A DNA stretch of 64,000 nucleotides, from NCBI GenBank assembly GCA_035236585.1, contig CP141139.1:40991217-41055216 (forward strand), read 5' to 3'. Positions 34,206 through 46,083 of this stretch are shown one piece after another. Numbering within the stretch: the first letter of the stretch is position 1; each line of letters opens with the position of its first letter. The DNA comes from Warburgia ugandensis. Its lineage: Eukaryota; Streptophyta; Magnoliopsida; Canellales; Canellaceae. The translations under genes were made by a program, and so were the position numbers. The notes below the pieces were generated by a model, which was not told the DNA's origin, searched no databases, and was given only the letters and a program-made list of their open reading frames with translations.

Positions 34206-35300
34206 TTTGTGAGCATTGAGTTTTTGAAAGATTGCATGTCCTTGAGGGTTACCAAAAGACGCTGGAGTGCCCAAAAGACGCTGGGTAGGCAGTTGTGAGG
34301 GACCCAAAGAGGACAGGTTTTGAAAAAAAAGGTTTTCGCTTGTTTGATCTGATATGATTTGGGCTGATAAGCTCATGAGCACTATGCCGAGAGGTTTGGG
34401 TTGGCCTCCAGTCTCTACCACTATTAGGTGGATGGGTACCACACCCAAAAAGGGCAACGTCCCTGCTTCGACTGAATGTGGTACAGGGGGCTACCACTGG
34501 TGTCACAACACTGGGTTGAAGTGTCATATGTCCCATGAAGGCATATGACCCTGTGTCCTCAGGTACCTGGGGACCACACGGCGACGAGGTCGTGGGCATA
34601 GTTGGACCCTATGGTTTGAGGATTTATTTGCATTGCATATGGCATGACATGAGGCTGGTCGACCATACCAGATATCCATGAGTTGGATTCAGTGGAGCAT
34701 CTTATGCATATCATTATGTTTATGATATATGATACTTTCGACTTGGATTATGCTATTCTTTAAGTCGTCAGTATTCTGGTTTGACAATGGTTTTTAATAT
34801 CGATATTGAACGTGATTGTTCGAACATGCACATGTTTTTAAACATAGTATGCATTGCGAAACTAGTAGTGATAGACTCCTACTGAGTATAGTATATACTC
34901 ACCCTATCCTTAACATTTTTCAGGATAGTTCCACTCACAAATAGAAGACGTCTCAGGAGATATTAATGCTATGGGCAAGTTAATAAACAAAGGAGACAAC
35001 TATACAAGTGAGTAAACTCTCTATCCTATGGACATGTATTTGTATTTATTTACAGTTGGGCTGTGAGTTGTGACTAGATAGACCTGGGGAAAAACATTTA
35101 TTATTTCTGAAGTTTTTCAAAAACTACTTTGGTTGTTGTGAAAGCAAATGACACTCGGGGTTTTTAAAATGAGTTTAAAACGAAAGATTTTCTGCTGCAT
35201 TGCATGGTTTTTGTAAAATGGTTTTCAAATAGGGATGCATCCTGCCTTAGGAATTTAGATATTACATTTAAAAATGCATGGGAAAACCCAGGTCATCACA

Positions 35301-35318
35301 GTTGGTATCAAAGCGCAG
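35301..35318 (+). promoter_or_regulatory. primer-binding site (initiator Met tRNA type), + strand
   Basis: GTTGGTATCAAAGCGCAGG just after the LTR. TGGTATCAGAGC is the known site complementary to the 3' end of plant initiator methionine tRNA; one base differs here. The sequence after it (35319 to about 35655) is a short leader with no coding content before the switch to - strand pol. Confidence 0.8.
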
Positions 35319-35829
35319 GTTTTTATCCTTTCACAGCCAGTCCAGCATGTCCAAGGGTCATGGACAATAGAGAAAATCAAGAAGAAGTAGGATAAATAGG
35401 AGTAGTAGAGATGACTACTTCTATTTGACGATTACAATATTAATGTACAAGGCAGTTCACTATGAATAAATAGGTGAAACCCAGCTTGGTTTAACAAATA
35501 ATTAGGCAGAGGATAGTGCAACCCTTATCCAAAATCTAGTCTAAGACGACTTAGGGATTAAGGATTGTTGTATGGTGCAAATATGAAAACTCATATATGG
35601 ATCATATTATGAGAATGATGAATGAGGATGTTAGTGAACTTGTTAGTAGCTAGTTCTTGTCTTAGACTGATGAGCCTCTTTTAAGATTTCTTATCTTAAT
35701 TCTTCATTAGTCGGTACTACTAATCTTCCTTACATGTAAACGCTACAATCTTCCCCTTTAGTAAACCCTAGTTTTCCTATTAAAGCTTGTATGTCCGGAT
35801 CCCCTTGCTATGCTTGCTTAACCTTTTCA

Positions 35830-36525
35830 TTAATAGCTGACTATCGTTAGACCTGCCATAATGATCTTGTGCTTACTTATGTCTGGTTTCCATGTTATTA
35901 CTTCTTGTAATAGCTTCCATCTCTTAGTAAATAAACTTGCACACATCCCTTGGGTTTTTCTACTTAATGCATCAGCTACCACATTAGCTTTTCCAGGGTG
36001 ATGATGAATGGAGAAGTCATAGTCTTTTAAGTATTCCATCCATCTTCTTTGTCGCATGTTTAAGTCTTGTTGGGAAAAGATATATTTAAGACTCTTATGA
36101 TCTGTGAAAACTTCAAACTTTTCCCCATATAAATAATGTCTCCAGATTCACAAGGCAAAGATTATGGCCGATAATTCCAAGTCATGGGTCGAATAATTGA
36201 CTTCATGCTTCTTGAGTTGCCGAGAAGCATAAGCAATTACCTTCCCATGTTGCATAAGTACACAGCCTAGTCCTTGTTGCGAGGCATCGCTGTAGATCTC
36301 AAATCCGCCACTTCCTGAAGGTAAGGTAAGGACATGTGCTATAGTTAACCTTGTTTTTAGTTCCTGGAAGCTTTCCTCACATTTATCAGTCCATTCAAAT
36401 CTTGTGTCTTTCCTGGTCAGCTTAGTTAAAGGTAAAGCAATTTGTGAAAAACCCTTGATGAATCTCCTGTAATATCCAGCAAGTCCTAAGAAGCTTCTTA
36501 TTTCTGTGACTGTCTTAGGTCTTTC
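35830..36525 (-). pseudogene. pol: RNase H domain of the - strand gypsy element
   Basis: Same frame as the RT. Reads [38 protein letters not shown] (catalytic Asp), [20 protein letters not shown] then [10 protein letters not shown] (catalytic Glu), a TGA near 36150, [20 protein letters not shown] (catalytic Asp) and [18 protein letters not shown], the end of RNase H. It stops at about 35830. Downstream the frame decays into the integrase linker. Confidence 0.9.
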
Positions 36526-37167
36526 CTAGCTCTGTACTGATTCAAACTTCGCGGGGTCAACTACTATGCCATCCTGAGAAATAATGTGTCCTAAGAAATT
36601 AACTTTTTCCAGCCAGAACTCACACTTACTGAATTTTGCATATAACTTGTGTGCTCGTAGGGTGCTTAATGTTATCCTTAGATGTTCCTTATGGTCTTCA
36701 GGAGTTTCAGAATATATTAAGATATCATCCTCAAATATTATGACGAATTTATCTAAGTACTCCTTGAACACCCTATTCATGAGGTCCATAAACGCAGCTG
36801 GAGTAGTAGTTAAACCAAAGGACATCACTCTGAATTCATAATGGCTGTATCGAGTCCTGAAGGTTGTCTTGGGAATATCTTCTTCTCTAACTCGAAGTTG
36901 ATGGTATCCGGATCGTAGATCAATCTTAGAGAAGACTCTGGCTGACTGAAGTTGATCAAAAAAATCATCAATTCGGGGAAGGGGGTACTTATTCTTAATG
37001 GTGACCCTATTTAGCATCCGATAGTCTACGCACAATCTTATAGAGCCATCCTTTTTCTTAACAAAAAGGACTGGAGCTCCCCATGGAGATACGCTAGGTT
37101 GTATGAACTCTTTGTCAAGTAGCTCCTGTAACTGGGTCTTCAGTTCTTTTAGTTCTGCATGAGCCAT
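36526..37167 (-). pseudogene. pol: reverse transcriptase of the - strand gypsy element
   Basis: 213 uninterrupted codons. Clear RT blocks: [100 protein letters not shown], and the catalytic motif FEDD in [12 protein letters not shown] (usual F-I-D-D; the second position is Glu, both Asp kept). The end [11 protein letters not shown] is the RT thumb. It closes with TAG at 36526, where Trp (TGG) is usual in ESV-x-x-W-x-x-P. It is the longest intact pol block in the window. Confidence 0.9.
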
Positions 37168-37860
37168 TCAGTAAGGAGCTTTGGAAATGGAGTAGGTACC
37201 GGGTATAAGGTCAATGATGAACTCAATTTCCCTTGGTGGAGGTAGACCTGGTAAGTCCTCAAGGAATATGTTAGGAAATTCTCGGACTACCTCGACATCC
37301 TCTAGCTTTGGTTGGGGACTCTCGACAGGTGCAATCTTGGCCAAGAAGAAGGGGCATCCCTGAGCAATGTGCTTAACTACTTTCATGGCAGAAATAACAC
37401 AAGCTCTAGAATAATCCTTTCTTCCTTGGAGGGTGAAAGTGTCTCCATTAGGTAGGGTAAAAGTGACATGTTTCTGGCGGCAATCAACAAAGGCTTGATG
37501 AAAGGCTAGCCAATCCATACCTAGGATGATGTCGAAGTTATTCATATCTAAGTGAATGAGATTGGCATGTAGCAAATGATCCTTGATCAAAATGGGGACA
37601 TCCTGGAGATAAGAATAGGTGGGAAGTGCCTAGCCTACAGGAGTCATGACTTGTAGAGTGAAGTCTAGGTCCTGTGGTATAATGTCCAAGGATGATGCAA
37701 ACTCCCGAGATATGAAAGAATGAGTGGAGCCTGTATCAAATAGAACTTTAGCAGGTGTATCATAGATAGAAAGAATACCTTCAACTACTGCATTTGAAGC
37801 CTGGGCTTGACTGGAAGTGAGGGCAAAGACACGTCCTTGGCTTTTTGGAACTTAATCTTC
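37168..37860 (-). pseudogene. pol: protease domain of the - strand gypsy element
   Basis: Frame continues from gag through TAA (about 37852) into AKVLFDTGSTHSFISREF, with the catalytic D-T-G-S intact, then a TAG at 37632-37630, then NFDIILGMDWLAFHQAFVDC, the conserved C-terminal ILGMDWL of plant gypsy proteases. It ends ISKAPY followed by a TGA at 37170-37168 where Arg (CGA) is usual. The protein would cleave Gag-Pol. Stops fit CAA to TAA, CAG to TAG and CGA to TGA. Confidence 0.85.
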
Positions 37861-37989
37861 TTTACGCTCTTGTACTTTCCTTTTTGGACAATTACTAGCA
37901 AAATGTCCTAATTCTCCACAACTATAGCAAGTGATGTTGAAAGTGGGACATGGTTTGCCTGAATGATTTCTGTTACACCTAGGGCATGC

Positions 37990-38829
37990 CTTCAAGTCTG
38001 GTCTTCTTCCTTTGTTTTCAAATGGCTTCTTGAAAGGTGGCCTAGGTCCAGATGACTGAAATGGTCTCTTTCCTTTATTTCTCATAGTGTTGATGTTCTT
38101 AGTTTCCTTTATTGCCTAGTTCCTTTGATAATCATTTTCATATAGGGAGGCCATCTCTACGGCTTTGGCTACTGTGGAAGGTTGGAAACCTAGAACTCTA
38201 TTCCTGAGTCCTGGGTTAAGCCCATCTACAAATCGTTCTGCCGCATCTTCCTCATCAGCACAAGCACGTGGTGCAAATCTTCGTAGGCTGATGAATCTAC
38301 TTTCATACTGTTGGACAATCATATTCCCTTGTTCTAAGTCCATAAATTCCTTTTCCTTCTGTTTTCTTATGTGTTTAGGATAATATTTGTCATTAAAGAC
38401 CTTTTTAAACTCTTTCCATCCTATTGTTTCTCGCTGGTCAAAATAAGTCCTTTCTGCTGTTTCCCACCAAAAGCTAGCCTCTCCTCTAAACACAAATGTG
38501 GCCATGGGTACTTTTCTTTCTTCAGCTATGTTCATGGCTTTAAATTTCTTTTCAATATCAAATAACCATTTTTCAGCTGTAAATGCTTCATCTTCTCCTG
38601 TGAATGAGGGAGCTAATTTCTGAAACCTTTCTAACTGAACCTCAGTCCTATCTATCGCTTTATCAGGGGAAGGATCTCATGTGGTAGGGGTTTGGCTTTG
38701 ACTATTCATGTATTGTCCCGTATTCTATAGGAATTGCTGGAACAATTCAGCCATCCCATTGCCCGACCCAGTGGAGTCCACTGGTGGGGCTTCAGGTCTT
38801 GGAACATTGCTTCCTTTCTTCTTAGGCAT
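37990..38829 (-). pseudogene. gag: gag of the - strand gypsy element
   Basis: Start ATG 38829-38827, the first ATG after the PBS and leader (MPKKKGSNVPRPEAPP). The gag core is clear: FVFRGEASFWWETAERTYFD, WKEFKKVFNDKYYPKHIRK, YESRFISLRRFAPR and AERFVDGLNPGLRNRV. A Lys/Arg-rich stretch leads to CYSCGELGHFASNC, a full CCHC zinc knuckle at about 37910-37951, with an additional CPRCNRNHSGKPC before it. Gag forms the particle and binds element RNA. In-frame stops: TAG 38727-38725, a TGA near 38680, TAG near 38118. No frameshift. Confidence 0.9.
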
Positions 38830-38949
38830 TTGTAATCACAAGGTAATTTACCAAACCTTAGTATGTGTTATCCTATTACCCCTTACTCTTTCATGGATGA
38901 AACTTGATTATAAGTTATTCTCCTCATAACTGGGCTGTGAGTAACGTCA

Positions 38950-38969
38950 AACCGCACTCTAATACCAAC
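38950..38969 (-). promoter_or_regulatory. primer-binding site of the - strand gypsy element
   Basis: On the - strand, GTTGGTATTAGAGTGCGG follows the LTR end GGTTGTCACA. It differs from TGGTATCAGAGC by one C-to-T change. It points toward the PBS at 35301, 3.65 kb away. Confidence 0.8.
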
Positions 38970-41493
38970 TGTGACAACCCGGGTTTTATATGATGCAAAT
39001 TTGATAAAAAGGCGAGATCTCTTGTTTTATAAATATGAAATGCATGAAAATCTTTTTCGTTTTGGAAAACAATCTTTCATGAAAACCCCGAGTGTCACAA
39101 CACATTTCCAAATTATCTAGCCATGGCATAGTTTTAAATTAACATTATTCCCATGAAAGTGTTAGTCACAGCCTCAGCTATAGAGAGTAACTACAATCAA
39201 GTAACATTGAAAGATAAGGTAGGGGCTTACTTACTTGCACTTAGCCTGGGTGTCTTCTGTCACAAGTGTTCCTTGCCCTTAAGTGTTTACTTTGTGACTG
39301 AAAAATGTTGAGAATTGGGTGAGTATATACTATACTCAGTAGGAGTCCATCACTACCAGTTTTACAATGCATGCTATATTTAAAATCATATGCTCTTTCA
39401 AGACATGTTCATGTTTGAACACTCATGCTCAATATGGATATCAAAAACCATTATCAAATTAAAATACTAACGACTTAAAGAATCGCACAAACCACGTCGA
39501 AAGTATCATATATATCATAACATAATGATATGCATAAGATGTGTCATTGAATGCAACTCATGGATATCTAGTATGGTATGGTTGACCTACCTCATATCAT
39601 GCCATATGCAATGCAAGTAAGTTCATGAAACCATAGGGTCCAACTATGCCCACGACCTCGCCGCCGTGTGGTCCTCGGGTACTTGAGGACACTCGGTCAT
39701 AGCCTCAACAGGGCATATGACACGTCAACCCAGTGCCTTGACACCAGTGGTAACCCCCTATACCACATGCAATCGACGTAGGGACGTTGCCCTTTTTGGG
39801 CGTAGTACCCATCCACCTAATAGTGGTAGAGGCTAGAGGCCAACCCAAACCTCTCGGCATAATGCCCACGAGCTTATCAGCCCAACTCATATCAGATCAA
39901 AAAAGCAAAAACCTCTTTTTCAAAACTTGTCCTCTTTGGGTCCCTCACAACTACCTGGCCCTCACAACTGCCTACCCAGCGTCTTTTGGACACTCCAGCG
40001 TCATTTGGTAACCCTCTAGGACATGCAATCTTTCAAAAACTCAATGCTTCATAAATCATACAATGTATGCAATTGTTTGCAAAACATATCTATGCATAAA
40101 GCATTTATCATATGTATGCTGAATTAAGTCATGATAAACAAGTCATATACTTAAAACATGCATTCTCAAAAAAATCATGACTCTTATAAAAAGTCTAGTA
40201 GCAATAGAGCACCTACCTGGCTAGGTCGCACTAATCCCCTTGTCCTCGTATGCTCCTGAACATGGTTTGGGAAATCAAGGTTAGTTTGGCCTATCTTTTA
40301 TAGGTTTTAGAGTAGGTGTTCTTACTACTTAAGCATTAAGGGTTCATCCCCATGCCTATGGGTGTCCTAAGGTCCTAATTGGGCCTTGGTATCATCAAGT
40401 TTTCAAGGATCTAGTGGCCACGCACCACCATCCTATTCTAAGGGTTGTTCCTACCTTATATTGGGCCTTGATCATGGATTTTATAGTTTGGGTGTGTCTG
40501 CATCGTCGACACAAACACAACGCCTTTTGCGACGCCTCAATCAGAGCTCTAGATCTCAAGTTATAAGCTTTTTAATATCACATGTACATAAAAGGTCAAA
40601 TGAAGCAAGGTGGAAGCCTGGGATGCTAACGCGTCCCGCGTCAGCTGCAGGCACCTTAGCGGGTGCATCTACAAACGCACCTTGGCTTCTGCCCGACTTC
40701 CTCATTTGCGGGCACATCCACGGACGCACCCGTCTGGTTCTCTCAATGCATAGAACGTGTTTCATTCGTTGGGGGACCGAGGCGTCCTCGAGAGGCCCTG
40801 GTTTGACCCTGTCGAACTAGTGCGGCCCAGGGATCATCCCTGGGTCCTTTGTGACTCTCTAGGGCTCTATTTTGCATGATTTTTCATGCAAAAACTTGGG
40901 GAAACTTAGCTTAGGACTAATGGGAAGACGGGTTTGGAGGGATTTTGGGCATACCTGGTTCGTTGCTGGGTTTTTCTCCACGTTTCTCCTCTTGGTTTTT
41001 TCTCCAAAAAGAGTTTTTTCCAAGCTTTTAGGCTGCCATTAGAGGCGCCCAAGAGCTCTATTTATAGAGCTATATGAGGGTTCTGGAGGGGGCTCTCACC
41101 ACCCTTGAATGGCGGTGGAGAAACCTCCAGAATGGCGGTGATTTCTCCTCCAAACACCACCATTCTAGAACCCTCTAGGAGGTTGAAGAAAGGGGGTGCC
41201 CGTATCAAAACGGGCCCCTGTGTTTTTCAGGCTAAATCCTTTTTTTAATGAAAATTACATTTTTGCCCCTGAACTTCAAAGGGCCATAACTTGCTCATTT
41301 TAACTCCATTTTGGGTGATTTTGGTCTTGTTGGATTCCTTTTTCCGAGACGCACCTAATGGTACATTTTTAGGACCAAATTTATGGGTTTAGTTAGGGTG
41401 AATAGTAAAATGACCAAAATACCCTTATTTCCAAAAAGTGAACTTTTCATTGCTAACTTGGGATTTCAATGTTACATAATTGGAGTCATTACA
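38970..41493 (-). repeat. 5' LTR of the - strand gypsy element, subtype A2, 2524 bp
   Basis: + strand start TGTGACAACCCGGG, end GGAGTCATTACA. The first ~1.25 kb (38970-40218) matches subtype A1, with the palindrome cluster and the sequence around CTCGCCGCCGTGTGG; from CACCTACCTGGCTAGG on it is different from A1 and matches 54017-56653. - strand TATA box at 41059-41066. The right flank is catgt, already inside another LTR (41494-44639). Confidence 0.85.
41059..41066 (-). promoter_or_regulatory. TATA box of A2 LTR, in a palindrome
   Basis: TATAAATA on the - strand within AGCTCTATAAATAGAGCT, where the flanks form an inverted repeat. The copy at 56228-56235 keeps the box but has one change in the right arm. 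Confidence 0.6.
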
Positions 41494-44172
41494 CATGTCC
41501 ACAAAGATTGAATAGTAGTCATATACTTACATTGTCAATGCAAGCTCATGCTACTATTGTCCACATCCAAGGTTCTATCTACCTTGGGCTATTTTTCCTT
41601 CAAGTTAATTTCTTTAAACTTGAGATATTGTAAACAAATTACAATGTATCAATAAGCCTATGCTTGATAGGTGTTTTGAGCATCAATTTGGAAATTTAAG
41701 TAAAGCTAAATACAAATTGGATATCCAAGTCACTTATTCTAAGGAACAATATTGATTCTTACATTCTTAACCATGAGATAATATTCATATCACATAAATC
41801 TCAATTCATTTCAAGTAATTTCCTATCATATCATCTCATAATATTATGTCAATTCATGATGTAGACAAATCTATGTCTAATCATCTCATAATCTACTTTT
41901 TCAATTCAATAACAGACAAATCTATGCCACTTTAAAATCAAAGCATATCATCTCATCAATTGCGAATCCATGTGAAATACACATCTAAGTATATTAGCTC
42001 ACACAAGCAAATCCATGCAAAAAATCAAATTTGGAATGAAATCATGCAATAAAAACATCTCACAATCACCTCAGCCTAATCACAACTATATCATGAGCAC
42101 CTAGAAGTTTTCCACCTAGAATTCTGCTAGCGCCTCTTGCACCCACACTCATCTGCCACCCTCATCTACTGCCCTTACTAGCTACCCATAAGTATAAATC
42201 ATGAATTAAACTTTGATTACATGCAAGATAACAATCATACAATAAAATACAAATCATCTGTCAAAATGATGGATCAAATCCATGAAAAGTATATATGACA
42301 TGTGAGTTAGTAATTCTAAACTAATGGTCTTATGATGAAATAATTCATTCATTTTTACTGAAAATTTGACAAAGTCTCCTCTATATTTTAGACTGGTAAA
42401 TTTTATGTATGTGATATGATTCACTTGATAACTCATCATTGACATTTCTAATATAAATAGAGATTCTATCCCTTGATCATTGCAAATCATAATCTCAAGT
42501 AGTCCAACATTATCATCACAATATGGATAGAAATCATCCACTTCATCCATAAAGATACATCATTTATCATCCATAAGAAGTGATGCATTTCTAATTTGTA
42601 ATCATATCATTTATCTATTTGTCAAAAACTATCAATATCATGTAAATACATGTTATTTACTAGACTAATAATCTAGCCATATTCTGAATATACATATAAT
42701 TTGAAGATGTTAAAACGACCTACTTCATGTGGCATGTTCATTAATCCACTAGCTTTTCCTTTAGCTTAATACAATCCAATCGCCAATCATCCAATTCAAC
42801 TACACTTCAAGCTATACATCTTGTAAGAAAATCTATTCTCAATATAACTTATTGATCATACATCAATCTTAGATAATAGTGTATAATTGCACACCTTTCA
42901 ATAGATTGTGTTTTTAACTCAATGGTTCAAATTGTTCCCTAATATGTTGATTATTCTATAGATCCATGATCCAACCCTTGATCTAACAATCAAAACTTAG
43001 ATCAGGGTTTCCTACTTATAGATCAATGGTCAGAGCTCTAACAGATAATCTAGAGCTTTGATTGATTATTGATCATTGTAACATAGAGATATCATACTCA
43101 ATTTAATTTTAACTTACTATTTTACTATATAATCTATAGTGATAAGATCTATAACTAGGATTGTTTGATCAAATTCAGCCATATATCGAACAATCTCTAT
43201 CTGATCCTTACAAATTTAGAAACTAAATTAAGTGTTCATACAATTAGATTAGAGATCTAGAGTTCAAATGTGTTAATTTTCCTAGATCTAACATGCATCA
43301 TATCAAATCAAACAAAAATGGTGAAATCTACAATCGAATCTTTCAATCTTACCTATAAGCATACAATTATAGGCTCAAATCATCATTTTAGACAATTGAT
43401 TGTGGATGGATCACCTCGTTCTCATTCCTGCCTGCACCACTATTCTAGATCGTCAATCTATCCTTCTCTAAAATTCAAATAAATTAAGGGGTTTTACTAA
43501 TTGGGACATGATAAATACACTAGATGCTTTAAATCTCAAATCTCATCGTCATTTTTCTTTATCAAAGCAACCCTAACATGCACTGTGTTTAAATTGAAAT
43601 TCAATTGTTGCATGATCTCTAATTAAAAATCTACAAACATGGCACATACATTGAATGATAAGGATTCCAAATATATAATTTTTTATGTTTTATAGTTGCT
43701 GAAATCCAATCACCGTTATTGGAATTCAGTCATTGTTGCCAAAGAAGATGACTGAAAAATGGTCACCACCAACAACTATATATAGTAAAAAAAAACAAAA
43801 ATCTAGGTAATGGTCTTGTAGATAAGGTCTCTATTTCAATTCCCACAAAATTTGGTGAAATTTCATCATCGTTTGATGCCATAAAATAGCAAAAGATAGT
43901 CATCGAACCATTACACTTGTTGGAGATGTGTGCACAATTCTAAGTGTGATTTGACAACCCAAACCTAATCTGAAAGTTCTAATCTCACTTGGGCTTGGTC
44001 ATTTTTACGTGGGAAATGATGAAAGGTTGAGATCGTTCATTTGTTCATAATTTGCTCTAGTAAATTTGTTCTCCAACAGGAGGAAAATGTGCACATGTCT
44101 CTAATTCGCCAATGTTAATGGTGGTTGCCTTATGCTTTCTCGCATCCACTCCTCCTCCTCCTCCTCCTCCTC

Positions 44173-44270
<98 letters not shown>

Positions 44271-44639
44271 GTAACAAACTAGAAGATTTGGTTTTTATTT
44301 CCCTTAAGAGGGAGTGCTGATATCAATTTTGGCCCTCCCTTTAAATCATAATCATTTCTTCTTCTTTGTTATCTTATTTATTTATTTTACTAAAATGCCC
44401 TCCATATTCAAAGTGTCATAACTTTTTCATTCGAACTTTGTTTTCAGTGTTCTTAGTGTCGTTGGATTCAATTTTTCAAGTATAATCCAAATACCAAACA
44501 TTTAATAATCAGTTTAATGTCTATAAAAATCTCATTTTCTAGAACTCAAAAACTTGAAATTCAATCTTCTCTTTTCATCCCTATTTAACACAATAAAAAA
44601 ATTTACTTAAATTGAGATTTAAAAATAAGAGATGTTACA
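41494..44639 (-). repeat. LTR fragment of a third related gypsy family, left end lost
   Basis: Ends GAGATGTTACA, like the U3-side ends of families A and B, and has the shared GTCGTTGGATTC motif at about 44458-44470. Near 41600-41690 it has GAGATATTGTAAAC and AATAAGCCTATGC, phrases with counterparts in the family-B LTR. The TGTGACG end is not present: the sequence begins where the - strand gypsy element inserted. The right flank catag has no partner in the window. No ORF of interest; contains the CT microsatellite. Confidence 0.6.
44148..44268. repeat. (TCC)n / (TC)n microsatellite, about 120 bp
   Basis: About ten CTC/TCC units to 44179, then an uninterrupted TC run of about 90 bp to 44268. 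The Ser/Leu repeat ORF at 44132-44320 is a product of this repeat. Confidence 0.95.
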
Positions 44640-46078
44640 CATAGGCCCCTTACCCCATTTTCACTATTTCAACCTTGAGAACAAGATTGGAGGCCTTTGC
44701 ATTTTGACTTTTGCAATGGCTAAAGTTTTACCAAAAACACAAATTTTAGGCTCATTTAATCTAATATGTTTTCTACCCTAAGCCAATTGAGATGGCTTGA
44801 ATTAGATGCACTACTTAGTGGCTACAAAAGAAGTTGTTCATGAGGTTTACATATGAACCCTCCATTTAGCATTCTTCAAAGACTTTTTTGTGTTTCTACA
44901 ACTCACCTCTGAAAAATATATAAATACAAAAAAAATACAAAAAGAAAAAAAGTAATAAACCAACTCATCTACAATGTTTTTAAATATAATAATTAGAATA
45001 ATGAGGACTTTTGGCCAAAAAACATGTATTTTTTCTATTTTGACATTTACACCCTGACATTTATTTTTAATTTGGACATGTCCAGAACTTCTAAAGTGTG
45101 CACCCAATCTTATAACCACAAGTAACACCATTGAAAAAAAAAAAAAAAGGTGGATGTAGATGTGGCAAGTCAAACAGACTTGCAGAATTAGCTTGAACCT
45201 TTTTCTTTCTTTTTTTTTTGGTAAATGGCTCAATGATACAAATTTTGAAGTTTTGTGTAAAGAACTTCTTATCCGAAACATTGGAAGACCAAGAGATCAG
45301 GATCAACCTCCATGTAATGTCTAGTGAGTTAGCCATTTCTTGGCCTTTATGGATATTAATAGGGTTGGTGAGGTCCCCTCCTTATCATTTGAGGTTAGTT
45401 CTACTAGCACAAGTCACTAAAAGGATGCCAAAAATGACACAACATGTTAGGTCTCAAATTTAGGTGATCTAGACCACTGATCCTTTTTAGGCTTATCATA
45501 TTTAGGCTTCATACAAATTTCATGCCAATAGGAGGCTTCTAGCTAGTAGGTCTTTTGGGTAAATATTTCAATGCATATAATTAAAAAATAAAAAAGGCAT
45601 GATCAAAACATTAAATGGTTATGAACTTTGGTGGTTAGCCAATCTAAGCCAAGACGAACATTACGAACAAATCAAATCATCGAACGGACTACCCAACTGG
45701 TTTGTGTCTTTTTCTATTCTCATTTTCCTAGTTTAAAAAGCATTTTCATTGGAGACACAAGTAGGTCCTGGTATTTAGGAATCTCATTTGAGGCAAGCAT
45801 TGGAGGATAATGATTTTGCATATATGCATCACACCTGTCCATCAGGTAAATAGATTCATTATTCAAATAAGGTAGTTACGGTGCTCTCTACATCCAGATA
45901 TTTTTATTTGGTGGATAAAGTTGAGAAGAAGCCCTTATCAACGCAGATGATCCTTCAAGAAGCCAAGTATCATGTGCATCATAAGAATTAGGTGGAACCG
46001 TCCTAGTAGTGGTTGAAATCCATTCCTTGGGATTTTCTTATACTTCATAAGATCTACTAAGTTGATCTCTTAGCTCAT
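44640..46078. other. no recognised feature between LTR fragment and copia element
   Basis: AT-rich, with poly-A/T runs near 44930-44960, 45130 and 45210. No TE domain is recognised; ORFs (44847-45281, 45218-45463) lack domains. It should continue at 50994 if the copia element is removed. Confidence 0.5.
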
Positions 46079-46083
46079 CAAAC

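Larger units (their letters stand above)
32570..35300 (+). repeat. gypsy family A subtype A1 LTR, 2731 bp, with PBS after it
   Basis: Starts TGTAATGCCCGAGC and ends CCCAGGTCATCACA. A primer-binding site follows directly at 35301, so it is a 5' LTR and fixes the sense of the whole family. Similar to the reverse complement of 1399-4069. TATA box at 32969-32976; GC-rich block at 33390-33700; three 38-bp tandem units at 34097-34205. The left flank (attcatttg) does not match the right flank of the - strand element (catgt), so no target duplication for the composite. Confidence 0.85.
35656..41493 (-). mobile_element. Ty3/gypsy element (Tekay/Del-like chromovirus type), LTR to start of integrase, 3' part lost
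   Basis: Read on the - strand: LTR 41493-38970, PBS 38969-38950, leader, one continuous gag-pol frame from ATG 38829 to about 35830, then a decayed segment to about 35656 with text GRLVVPTNEEL and EILKEAHQSK, the linker before the integrase zinc domain. Nothing of integrase, chromodomain or 3' LTR follows; instead the leader of the + strand LTR (32570-35300) starts. Lineage is judged from the RT and the knuckle; without chromodomain this is not certain. Confidence 0.85.

Noticed and set aside
40386-40820. 144-codon ORF on the + strand
   Set aside because: It is antisense to the A2 LTR, and the equivalent interval in 54017-56653 does not keep it open.
44132-44320. Ser/Leu repeat protein
   Set aside because: Translation of the TCC/TC microsatellite.
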